From the NCBI GenBank assembly GCA_029259935.1, contig JAJDEH010000483.1, positions 1 through 30,030 of the forward strand: a DNA stretch of 30,030 nt, written 5' to 3'. Of the stretch, positions 14,410 through 22,269 are shown piece after piece (the first letter of the stretch is position 1; every line of letters begins with the position of its first letter). Source of the DNA: Planctomycetota bacterium. GTDB lineage: Bacteria; Planctomycetota; Planctomycetia; Pirellulales; Pirellulaceae. Under the pieces are notes generated by a model. The model worked only from the letters and a program-made list of their open reading frames with translations, ran no database searches and was not told the DNA's origin. Position numbers and translations under genes: made by a program.

Positions 14410-16488
14410 ATGTCTGTTCTTACTCAACCAAATTTCGCTTTTCACACCGACAAACCTAATTCAGTCCTTGCCTCGCGAAGGGAGTCCTTTGTGCGCTGTT
14501 TTGTTTTGCTCTTTTGTTTCGCGCTGCTCGTCCTCCGCACTTCGTCCAGCCTGGCGGCCGATTTGCTAAAATATAAGATTGAAGTTGATACCGCGAACGA
14601 AGATTGGGCCGAAACCTGGATGTGGCCCAAGGTCATTCTTCACGGCGACAAGGGGAAGACCGGTTGGATCAACCTCCAAGGCCATCCGTTCGACAAAGGG
14701 GAGACGGACACGACCGAACGAGTGATCGACGATATCGGCGTGGTCCATACGGTCTACGTCAGTATCGCCGCCCAGCATCTTACGGATACGTCGCCGGACT
14801 GGAAAATTGACGCGATCCGAGTCATGAGACCCAACGCCGGCACGACCCCGACAACGAGCGAGTTCGTGATCGGCAAATGGCTTTGGAGGGACGAAAGCAC
14901 TTACTATAAGTACACGAACCCAAAAGTATCCGGCCGCCCAGCCGTTGAAGTCAGCCAAAGCGGGCTGCCGGTCGTCAGAACGAAGAAGGTCCTCGTCGCG
15001 AATTACGACGAGAATTATACGGACATTACACAGACCGTGATGAAGTTCAAAGAGAGCTGGAGTTTTGTGGACGCCGTAGCGATTACGCAAGGAACGGCAA
15101 ACACTTTCGGAGCCGCGGCCACCGTGGGCTATACCAGCCCGGAAACCATCGTCGGACAATTCGACGCCAGTGTGACCGCATCGTGGGAGAAGACGATTGA
15201 CTCCTCGAGGACAACGTCGCAAGAGCGGATCAGCCAATCCGAATTCGACTGGGCGTATGATGCTCCGGCGAATTCCGTTGTGTTCCGCAGAGTGAAATTC
15301 CGTGTCAGCGAAGAGTATACGATGTACGTTCAAAGCAACGGCGGAGACGCACGCTGGATCCGCAAGGTTGGTTCGCCGATCTCAAGCATCGGTGCATCTT
15401 ACTTCGTGCAATTGAGTGCCAGCGCACCGAAACCGTGGAGCGTCATCGAGAGGGAAATCCTGCCTCACATGGATTCGGAAACGCGGAACGAAGTTCGCGG
15501 CAAGCGAGCGCAGTGGGAGGCCGCGGGCTTCATCGTCCCCGAAGGAGGTCAAGGCGTAGGCGGTGGTCAACCAGTTCCGCAGTCGTCGCTGCTTCCGCTG
15601 AACCAGGAGATTCGCATCTTGTCGATGTACCGGCGGAACTACTACCTTCGCAGCATGCCGAACGGAGCGAAGATCGCCGAGGACGACGGCACGAGCCAGT
15701 TTCAGGACGAATCGGTCTTCATCGTGCGTCCCGGCTTGTCGGGTGAAGGCGTGTCGCTGGAATCGAAAAAGTACTCCGGACAGTTCCTGCGGCACAGCTA
15801 CAACCGGCTGAAGCTTTCACCACGAGCGGAGCTGCAGGGCTTCTACGCTAAGGATGGCAGTTTCCACGTCCGCAGTGCCCTGAATGGCCAGCAGGGCGGC
15901 TTTTCGCTGGAAGCCGTCAACTTCCCCGGCCGGTTCCTGCGTCACAGCTACTTGGTGATGAAGCTGGGCGAGAACGACGCTTCGAGCGGGTTCGCCGTGG
16001 ACGCCAGTTTCCTGATGCGGCAACCGACGCGGCGTCAGCAAGGTTCCGTCGATCCGCCGTCGACCAACAACCTGAGCGGCACCTACCGCATTCAGGTCGT
16101 CGGCAACGGCCTCAACCTGCACGTTGACGGCTTGGGCGACAACTTGGTGTCAACGCGATCGTCTGAAAGCGGCCAATGGACGCGCTTCAAGCTTGAGCGC
16201 CAGAGCGACGGCAACTACCGCATCAAGATGCTGGCCAACAGCCGCTATGTCCGCGTCGACCGCCAAGGAGATAGGAAAGCCTCCACTCGACCGACCGCGA
16301 ACAACGATTCCACGAAGTTCCAAATCGAGCCGCAATCCGATGGCACCTATCGCATCCGACTGGCCGTGGACGGTGGGCGTTACCTCCACGTCTTCGGACG
16401 GCGGCCGGATGGCGACAACGTGCTGTCGACTCGCTTCGCGGTGGGTGCGGACAACATGTTCAGCCGATTCCGACTGATCGCGAACTAG
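14410..16488 (+). CDS. Secreted PLAT / aerolysin-like / AbfB / beta-trefoil protein
   Basis: The 692-residue product has a long N-terminal region with a hydrophobic segment (29-43) and signal-peptidase site SLAA/D near 50. A PLAT/LH2-like domain follows (53-140): LKYKIEVDTANEDWAETW, WINLQGHPFDKGETD and DWKIDAIRVMRP. Residues 175-345 form a Ser/Thr-rich, alternating beta pattern (KESWSFVDAVAITQG, VGQFDASVTASWEKTIDSS, ANSVVFRRVKFRVSEEYTMY) of the kind seen in aerolysin/ETX-MTX2 pore-forming proteins; this is inference. Residues 398-538 are an AbfB-type arabinan-binding beta-trefoil (SLESKKYSGQFLRHSY, SLEAVNFPGRFLRHSY). The C terminus (555-692) has three fascin/ricin-like trefoil repeats (GTYRIQV, GNYRIKM, GTYRIRL). 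No catalytic site is evident. ATG 14410 has a good AGGAG; GTG 14491 after AAGGGAG is an alternative giving a compact signal peptide. It likely binds glycans or membranes outside the cell. Confidence 0.85.
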   Translation: MSVLTQPNFAFHTDKPNSVLASRRESFVRCFVLLFCFALLVLRTSSSLAADLLKYKIEVDTANEDWAETWMWPKVILHGDKGKTGWINLQGHPFDKGETDTTERVIDDIGVVHTVYVSIAAQHLTDTSPDWKIDAIRVMRPNAGTTPTTSEFVIGKWLWRDESTYYKYTNPKVSGRPAVEVSQSGLPVVRTKKVLVANYDENYTDITQTVMKFKESWSFVDAVAITQGTANTFGAAATVGYTSPETIVGQFDASVTASWEKTIDSSRTTSQERISQSEFDWAYDAPANSVVFRRVKFRVSEEYTMYVQSNGGDARWIRKVGSPISSIGASYFVQLSASAPKPWSVIEREILPHMDSETRNEVRGKRAQWEAAGFIVPEGGQGVGGGQPVPQSSLLPLNQEIRILSMYRRNYYLRSMPNGAKIAEDDGTSQFQDESVFIVRPGLSGEGVSLESKKYSGQFLRHSYNRLKLSPRAELQGFYAKDGSFHVRSALNGQQGGFSLEAVNFPGRFLRHSYLVMKLGENDASSGFAVDASFLMRQPTRRQQGSVDPPSTNNLSGTYRIQVVGNGLNLHVDGLGDNLVSTRSSESGQWTRFKLERQSDGNYRIKMLANSRYVRVDRQGDRKASTRPTANNDSTKFQIEPQSDGTYRIRLAVDGGRYLHVFGRRPDGDNVLSTRFAVGADNMFSRFRLIAN

Positions 16489-16517
16489 CGATCAACGGAC
16501 AATCAGCGACTGATCCC

Positions 16518-16556
16518 GCCGGGCCTCAAGAACCATCTTGAGGCCCGGCTTTCGTT
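16518..16556 (+). terminator. Rho-independent terminator after the secreted-protein gene
   Basis: A perfect 13-bp stem, GCCGGGCCTCAAG (16518-16530) with CTTGAGGCCCGGC (16537-16549), closes a 6-base loop and is followed by TTTCGTTGTT. It lies about 30 bases after the stop of the secreted-protein gene and separates it from the kinase gene. Confidence 0.85.
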
Positions 16557-16559
16557 GTT

Positions 16560-16628
16560 GCGGACGGCACCTACAAGATTCGCGTCCACGACAACTACTT
16601 CGTTTCGAAACGTCGAGCGAAATGCTAA
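16560..16628 (+). pseudogene. Remnant of a beta-trefoil repeat beyond the terminator
   Basis: In frame from 16560 the DNA reads ADGTYKIRVHDNYFVSKRRAKC and a stop. The first part matches the repeat unit of the upstream protein (SDGTYRIRLAVDGGRYLHVFGRR). It has no start codon and lies beyond a strong terminator, so it is not expressed as a gene. It looks like the end of a formerly longer or duplicated repeat region. Confidence 0.6.
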
Positions 16629-16691
16629 ACTAACCACACTGCCCGGAGGCATGCTTCAAACGGTACGCCATAGCCATAGGACGCCACGAAG

Positions 16692-19127
16692 TTGAGTCGC
16701 AACGAAGTCGCGCAACAAATCGATGTGGTCTGTGACACTTTTGAAAAAGAGTGGCTAGAAGGAAAGCAGCCGCGCATAAAAGACTTCATCGAAAAGGTGC
16801 CGCCTGGCGACCAGCCTCGGCTGGTGATCGAACTGGTCGCCATGGATCGCGAGTACCGTGAGAAGATCGGTGATGCGGTTTCTCCAGAGTCTTATGCGAA
16901 ACAGCTTCCGGCCCATGACGCGACGATTCGAGAGTTGTTCAAGGAAACCAAGATCCTGGCTCCGGACCGAGAGTCGCCCAGTGGAGACAATACGGCATCG
17001 CTGGACCGCACGGCTGCCTATACGCCATCCAAGGAGGCGGCGGCCCCAAAAGAATTCGGTGATTACGAACTGTTGCGGGAAATCGCCCGTGGTGGAATGG
17101 GAGTCGTCTACAAGGCTCTGCAAAAGAAGGCGCATCGCGTTGTTGCCTTGAAGATGATCTTAAGCGGCAAGTTCGCGGACGAAGAAGAACTGCGAAGATT
17201 TGCCGCCGAGGCGAAGGCCGCGGCGAGTCTCGATCATCCCAACATCGTGCCCATTTATGATGTGGGCGAACACGCCGGCTATCACTTCTTTTCCATGGCC
17301 TTCGTCGATGGACCCAGCCTGCGCGATGTTCTTCGTGACGGTCCCCTGGCACCGCCCGAAGCCGCGAGAGTTGTCGAAGCGATCGCCGGCGGGATCCACT
17401 ACGCGCACCAGCAGGGAGTCATTCATCGCGACCTCAAGCCGGCCAACGTGCTATTGCAAAATGCCGATCGCGAGACGGGTGATGGCGGAGACAGCGATCC
17501 AACTAACTCCCGTCATCCACAAGTGGCAATTCCAAAAATCACGGACTTTGGTCTGGCCAAACAAGTCGAATCCGACAGCGATCTGACCGCCACGGGGCAA
17601 ATACTTGGGACGCCGAGCTACATGGCACCCGAGCAAGCCGCCGGAACAGCTTCCGAAATTGGAGCGACCGCGGATGTCTATGCGCTCGGCGCAATCCTGT
17701 ACACCCTCGTCACGGGCCGTCCGCCGTTTCAAGCGGCCAGCATCCCCGAGACCTTGCGGCAAGTTGCCGAGAAAGACCCGGTCAGTCTTCGCCTATTGAA
17801 TTCGTCGGTGGATCGGGATCTGGAAACGATTTGCCTCAAATGCTTGGAAAAGCAGCCCGCGAAGCGATACCCCAGTGCCGAGCAACTGCAGCAAGAGTTA
17901 AAGCGATTCATCGATGGCGTGCCAATCCAGGCACGCCGCGTCAGCCGAATCGAGCATGCCTGGCGCTGGTGCAAACGCAATCCCAGCGTCGCGTCGCTGG
18001 TGGCTGCCGTGTTCTGCAGCATCGCGATTGGATTTGGCGCATCGTTGTACTTCGCGGCATTGGCCAACAAGCGGGCGAATGACGCCGAGGCGGTCGCCGG
18101 CATCGCAATGAACATGTTGGAGACGATGATTAACAAAGTCCAAGACCGGTTGCGGCTACATCCGGAACTGCGCGAGTTGCGACGAGAAATACTGCTTGAG
18201 TCACTGGCTGATTTGGAAACCGTTGCGGAAAATTTGCGAAACCAGAAACGACCGGATCGCAATACCGCCAACGTGTTGGTTGATCTCGCCGCTTTGTACG
18301 AAGAACTTGGTGACGAGCAAGGTCTGAATGCGATGGAAAAGGCCCGGGATCACTATCAGCGAGCCGTTACTATTTTCCGCCAACTTGACGCCTCGGAATC
18401 GCCAAAGGACGTGGCTTTCATCGGCCAACATGCCCGTGCGCTGGAAGCCTTGGGGAACTTTCATTTGAACGAAAGAAGGGCGGCACAAGCAGAGGACCTA
18501 CTACGCGATGGCTTGCGTCTGCGCCGCGATTTGGCTTCTCGAGATCCCAACAACGTCTACAATCGGAAGTTGCTGGCTCGCTCGCTCTTTAACTGTGGCG
18601 ATTGCCGCGCCGGGCTGCGTGACTTCAAGGGCTCGATGCCGTTGTATCGCGAAGCGATTGACGAGTGTCAAGCCTTGCTCGAACTCGATTCCAGTGATCA
18701 GGAAATCAATAACTTGCTGGCGTATGCCTACGAGAAGGCGGGGGACGCCTGCCACGACTCGCACGACAACCAAGCCGCATACGAGTTCTTTCTAAAATGC
18801 CTTACGATCCGCGAAGCTTCCTACCAGCAGCAGCCGGAAGAAGTTGGTAACCTCGAGGAATTGTCGTTTTCCTACGAGCGACTGGGCAATCATTGGTTAC
18901 AAGTTGGCGAGCCGGCAAAGGCCTTGGAAAAGTATCAAAAAATGTTGGAGCTTACCCAGCGAGCCGTGGACGGCGATCCTGAAAGCCGCATTTTGCAGGA
19001 AGGATTGGGAATAGGCTACGAAAAAGTCGCGCGCGCCGAGGCAGCCAACGGCAATCAGGAAGCAGCGCGGGACGCACGCAAAAAGGCCGCCGAGATTCGA
19101 TCGAAGCTCTCGCAAGTCAGCAAGTAA
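16692..19127 (+). CDS. Membrane Ser/Thr protein kinase with C-terminal TPRs
   Basis: The 811-residue Hanks-type kinase has an N-terminal helical region typical of planctomycete kinases (1-90). The kinase domain (about 125-410) has GGMGVVYKA (134-142), ATP-binding Lys154 in VALKM, catalytic HRDLKPANVLL (245-255, Asp247), DFG (285-287), and GTPSYMAPEQ (307-315). A transmembrane helix follows (about 433-457), then a coiled segment (KVQDRLRLHPELRELRREI) and TPR-like repeats to the end (for example GNHWLQVGEPAKALEKYQKM). The kinase domain would be cytoplasmic and the TPR part outside the membrane, likely sensing or scaffolding. The start is TTG 16692, since an in-frame TAG lies just upstream (16677). 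All catalytic residues are intact. It lies in a cluster with an ECF sigma factor, and its 3' end converges on the CxxCH gene 13 bases away. Confidence 0.95.
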   Translation: MSRNEVAQQIDVVCDTFEKEWLEGKQPRIKDFIEKVPPGDQPRLVIELVAMDREYREKIGDAVSPESYAKQLPAHDATIRELFKETKILAPDRESPSGDNTASLDRTAAYTPSKEAAAPKEFGDYELLREIARGGMGVVYKALQKKAHRVVALKMILSGKFADEEELRRFAAEAKAAASLDHPNIVPIYDVGEHAGYHFFSMAFVDGPSLRDVLRDGPLAPPEAARVVEAIAGGIHYAHQQGVIHRDLKPANVLLQNADRETGDGGDSDPTNSRHPQVAIPKITDFGLAKQVESDSDLTATGQILGTPSYMAPEQAAGTASEIGATADVYALGAILYTLVTGRPPFQAASIPETLRQVAEKDPVSLRLLNSSVDRDLETICLKCLEKQPAKRYPSAEQLQQELKRFIDGVPIQARRVSRIEHAWRWCKRNPSVASLVAAVFCSIAIGFGASLYFAALANKRANDAEAVAGIAMNMLETMINKVQDRLRLHPELRELRREILLESLADLETVAENLRNQKRPDRNTANVLVDLAALYEELGDEQGLNAMEKARDHYQRAVTIFRQLDASESPKDVAFIGQHARALEALGNFHLNERRAAQAEDLLRDGLRLRRDLASRDPNNVYNRKLLARSLFNCGDCRAGLRDFKGSMPLYREAIDECQALLELDSSDQEINNLLAYAYEKAGDACHDSHDNQAAYEFFLKCLTIREASYQQQPEEVGNLEELSFSYERLGNHWLQVGEPAKALEKYQKMLELTQRAVDGDPESRILQEGLGIGYEKVARAEAANGNQEAARDARKKAAEIRSKLSQVSK

Positions 19128-19130
19128 CTT

Positions 19131-19249
19131 GGCAATTGTCTCAGTCTTGAGCCGGGGCGTGGACGGTCTTTGGCGGCTTGAAGCCCGGCTTCCAAGGCCC
19201 TTCCATCTCGACCTGGCCGTAGAATTCGGACTGGCCTAATTCATAGTCG
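19131..19249 (-). repeat. Right copy of the ~119-bp diverged direct repeat
   Basis: This is the 3' end of the intact CxxCH gene plus about 10 bases beyond its stop. It aligns without gaps with 13432-13550, in the same orientation and about 83% identical over the coding part by hand count. Confidence 0.85.
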
Positions 19250-20397
19250 CGATTCTTCTTCGTCTTGTCCTCACGGTCGATGTAGATCTTGACCAGGTAT
19301 CGCCCAGCCGGCAGGCTGTCAGCTTCCTTGAGTTCGCGGGCTCGCTTGGAATCGCTCGGCGCCACCGCCATGACCATGCTTTGCCACATTTGGCGTTTGC
19401 CGACGATGGGATTTTCGGCCGTCGCCCAGCGGTCTTTCGACCAGCCGGTATCGAGCCAGCGATAGATATCGGCCCGCAGTAACTTTCTACCGAACCGAGC
19501 CGGTAGGTCAACGATCCGCAGATGGCGACCCGACAGCACGGCGACTTCGGGCGCTGGCGTGGGCAGTTGCTCCTTGGTCTTGTACTTCTGACTCACGATC
19601 TTCGCGTAGTCATTCAGGAACCGCCGAAAGTTCTTGTCAGTGCGACTGCCAAGCGCGAATTTGGGACCGCCGCCGTGATCTTCCAAACCGGCTGGCTTCG
19701 TCAACACAAGGCTCTGGTCAGGATCGTCGAGATCGATATTGCCGGTGTCGACCAGTTTTTGCAAAGTGGCGGCCGGATCACGGGGCACGACCCACGAGAT
19801 CGCATCGACGTCTTCTTTGGTAAAACCGTTGCGGCCGATTTTCTTGCGGTTGAGTTCCGGCGAGTGGCAACTCACGCAACGTCCCATCTCGGACCAGATG
19901 TTTTGCGTGAACGAGTCGAGTACTCGGTCTTTCCGCGTGTGTCGAACTACTTCCAGTGGAACCGTGGGACCCAGTTGATCGTTATCCGTTTTCGCGGCGG
20001 CCAGCTTTGGATCCTTGACCGCGGCGCGGATCCAAGCTCGAAACGCTTCGTATTCCTGTTGACGAGCCTTCTTGCCCACCGGTGTCGGACGTTCGGGTGT
20101 CCGCTGGATGAACTGTAGGAGTTTCGACTGATCGGGACGGTCGAGATCGATCAGTCCGGCGGACTTGAGCGAGGCGAACGTTTCTTCTTGGGTGTCGCCG
20201 ATGTAGTTCTTCAAATCGACACCGCTCAAGTGGCACTCCGAACAACTGCTGGCATTCGGCGCACGCAAGATCGGTGTGATTCGCCGTTTGAACAATTCGA
20301 GCGCCGAGTCATCCGCCGCCAGACTTGCCGACGATCCTGCAACGAAAATCAAGACTGCCAACGATCCCGGCGATGTAATTGAACGGATTGGAAGCAT
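19141..20397 (-). CDS. Secreted protein with two CxxCH cytochrome-c-like modules
   Basis: The 418-residue protein has a signal peptide (hydrophobic 11-21, cleavage near SLAA/DD) and two heme-attachment motifs: CSECH (52-56) and CVSCH (174-178). The two halves share a second block, GLIDLDRPDQSKLL (81-94) and GNIDLDDPDQSLVL, so the protein is an internal duplication of one c-type cytochrome module. The last third is Arg/Lys/aromatic-rich (WLDTGWSKDRWATAENPIVG) and ends FYGQVEMEGPWKPGFKPPK. It would carry heme c in the periplasm, possibly as an electron carrier or redox sensor; no partner oxidoreductase is adjacent. It converges with the kinase gene. A truncated copy of its 3' end lies at 13442-13549. 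Confidence 0.85.
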   Translation of the reverse strand: MLPIRSITSPGSLAVLIFVAGSSASLAADDSALELFKRRITPILRAPNASSCSECHLSGVDLKNYIGDTQEETFASLKSAGLIDLDRPDQSKLLQFIQRTPERPTPVGKKARQQEYEAFRAWIRAAVKDPKLAAAKTDNDQLGPTVPLEVVRHTRKDRVLDSFTQNIWSEMGRCVSCHSPELNRKKIGRNGFTKEDVDAISWVVPRDPAATLQKLVDTGNIDLDDPDQSLVLTKPAGLEDHGGGPKFALGSRTDKNFRRFLNDYAKIVSQKYKTKEQLPTPAPEVAVLSGRHLRIVDLPARFGRKLLRADIYRWLDTGWSKDRWATAENPIVGKRQMWQSMVMAVAPSDSKRARELKEADSLPAGRYLVKIYIDREDKTKKNRDYELGQSEFYGQVEMEGPWKPGFKPPKTVHAPAQD

Positions 20398-20535
20398 GGC
20401 GTCACCTTAGCGGGTTGGTAGGTGGTGCATCGAGACTTGGTATGAGTATACCTTAACGTGAAGCTTGCTTTTCGAGCCCACGAGAATGTTTCGGCCCCCA
20501 ATAGATTTCGCTTGCTAAGGGCGAGTAACGACACA

Positions 20536-21099
20536 CTAGCCATTATCGGGGATCGGTTGGTTCAATGGCAAGAGTTCGGCGAGTCCCGCATCGGCGAATT
20601 CTTTTCCTGAAACGTAACGCCCCGGCTTCATCCACTGACTGAGTGTCTTCTCGTCGAGCTTCAGCAAGTCTCCCAGCCAAATGTCCATGTCGCGTTCTAG
20701 TTCGGCGAAGTGTCGCGCCCATTCCGCCGCTTCGTCCAACCCCAAATGCTCTTCGGTTTGCGACTTCATGGGATGGAACAGCAGCACGCTCAGCGGCGTC
20801 ACGATTCGCCGTCGGCAAGCGGCCAACGGCCACAACGCCGAAGATGAACATTCGCCCGCCACGACGCCTGTCGCGTTCAATTCTCGCATGATGATCAAGT
20901 TGGCGTAGCAGATCGCGCCGTAGGGTGACCCGCCGGGCGAATCAAAATACAACGTACATTCTCCACCCACCGGCACGCTCAGCAGTTTGTCGCATAGATC
21001 GGTTTGGTTTTCCGTCAGATCGCCAACAAACCCGATCTCGATGGGGCCTTCCTCTTCCTCGGCGGGGCTATCGGCTGCTTCTGATTGTTTATTCTTCAT
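20536..21099 (-). CDS. ClpP-like serine protease family protein
   Basis: The 187-residue protein has the ClpP/crotonase fold pattern: IEIGFVGDLTENQTDLCDKLL, TLYFDSPGGSPYGAICYAN (oxyanion-hole region), the nucleophile block GECSSSALWPLAA with Ser86 as the likely active Ser, and LLFHPM with His109. At the expected third position (before VSGKEFADAGLAELL, aligned with DNFMSAEEAKEYGL of ClpP) I see Gly or Arg where ClpP has Asp, so the triad may be incomplete or use another residue. An acidic N-terminal leader (AADSPAEEEEGP) precedes the domain. ATG 21099 is preceded by GGAAGA. No ClpX or ClpA is adjacent, and the protein has no signal peptide. Confidence 0.85.
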   Translation of the reverse strand: MKNKQSEAADSPAEEEEGPIEIGFVGDLTENQTDLCDKLLSVPVGGECTLYFDSPGGSPYGAICYANLIIMRELNATGVVAGECSSSALWPLAACRRRIVTPLSVLLFHPMKSQTEEHLGLDEAAEWARHFAELERDMDIWLGDLLKLDEKTLSQWMKPGRYVSGKEFADAGLAELLPLNQPIPDNG

Positions 21100-21170
21100 G
21101 TTCCAAGTCTTCCGAGTCGGTTGGTTTTAAGGAGGGCTTGCCAAGAGGGGCGGCTTCTTGGGGGGATAAC

Positions 21171-21198
21171 TTCACACGGCATGCTACGCTTGTATAAT
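21171..21198 (+). promoter_or_regulatory. Sigma-70-type promoter for the GYF/zinc-ribbon gene
   Basis: TTCACA (21171-21176) and a perfect TATAAT (21193-21198) are 16 bases apart. Transcription would begin near 21205, leaving a leader of about 84 bases. Confidence 0.65.
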
Positions 21199-21288
21199 GA
21201 GGAATCGTGGTTTGTCGGCCCGGTTTTACCGGTCATTCAACTTTTCGTTCGCCAGGATTTGAGACTCTCTGAAGTCTTTTAGGGTCAC

Positions 21289-22140
21289 ATGGGAATTCGC
21301 TTCATTTGTGAAACATGTGATCGAAGGCTCAATGTAAAGTCATTCTTGGCTGGCAAGAAGGGGATTTGTCCGCACTGTGGGGCCCGGGTCCGCATTCCCC
21401 AGGAAAGCCAGATTCCGTCCTCGAAAGAACTGCGCCAAGCGCAAGACAGCAGCGACCCGCTGGTCTCCGTGGGAGATGTCAAAAACAATCAACAGACCGC
21501 CCTGGCAAAGCCCCATGCGACCGCCGACTCCGATTCTTCCGCCGAACAAGTCATTCGAGTAGAGAATCGACAACTGCCCGAGCCCGCCAGCGAACCGGCG
21601 AGCCCGCCGATATTCAAGGACCCCATCGCCGAAGCGCCGGATGCGGTTTGGTATGTGCGACCACCCTCGGGAGGACAGTACGGTCCGGCCGAAGGCGAGG
21701 TCATGAGCCGTTGGGTGGGGGAAGGCCGAGTCAGCGCGGATTCACTGGTTTGGCGAGAAGGATGGGATGACTGGCGTTCGGCCGTTGAAGAGTTTCCCTC
21801 TCTTGACCCTCACGGCCCCCGGCCAAACGCCACGGACAGCCCGACGCCGAATCCAGAAAAGAGCGACCCGCCGACCAGCGAGAATTCGCCCTCGACCAGC
21901 AGCGAGAGTTCCAAGTCTGCGTTGTCGGCACCAACTCGCAAACGCGATTCCAGCGTCTTCGGCGTGGCGATCGTCGCGGGCCTCGGATTGCTGGTCTTGG
22001 TGTTGGGCATCGTGCTGATCATTCTCGTCACGCGATCGGGCGATAATAAATCCAACGATGCCGGCCAGCCCAAGGACGGGGCCGCGATGCGACCATGGAT
22101 ACAATACGAATCCGCCATCGGCCCGACGGCAAAGTGCTAG
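21289..22140 (+). CDS. Zinc-ribbon, GYF-like-domain membrane protein
   Basis: The 283-residue protein starts with a zinc ribbon, CETC (7-10) and CPHC (27-30), then a Ser/Pro/Gln-rich spacer. A GYF_2-like domain follows (about 120-172): WYVRPPSGGQYGPAEGEVMSRWVGEGRVSADSLVWREGWDDW has the W-Y...GP...DSLVWREGM-type pattern known from GYF_2. A further Ser/Pro-rich stretch leads to one hydrophobic helix (223-247). The N-terminal parts are probably cytoplasmic. GYF_2 domains are inferred to bind proline-rich peptides; the partner is unknown. The tail after the TM helix is short and ends in AKC. proA starts 130 bases downstream on the same strand. Confidence 0.8.
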   Translation: MGIRFICETCDRRLNVKSFLAGKKGICPHCGARVRIPQESQIPSSKELRQAQDSSDPLVSVGDVKNNQQTALAKPHATADSDSSAEQVIRVENRQLPEPASEPASPPIFKDPIAEAPDAVWYVRPPSGGQYGPAEGEVMSRWVGEGRVSADSLVWREGWDDWRSAVEEFPSLDPHGPRPNATDSPTPNPEKSDPPTSENSPSTSSESSKSALSAPTRKRDSSVFGVAIVAGLGLLVLVLGIVLIILVTRSGDNKSNDAGQPKDGAAMRPWIQYESAIGPTAKC

Positions 22141-22269
22141 CGAGTTGGTGCCTCGGACGGGCGACAGCGACATTGACGCCCAAGTAGGTTTGCAAGATAC
22201 TTCCCAAGCTTGAATCCGTATCGGCACGGACGGCCAACACTGCACCGAGGATTGGAAAGAGAAAGTCGA

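Noticed and set aside
14566..15333. A 255-codon minus-strand frame opposite the PLAT region
   Set aside because: The opposite strand has clear domains and a signal peptide with a good ribosome binding site; this frame is antisense without motifs.
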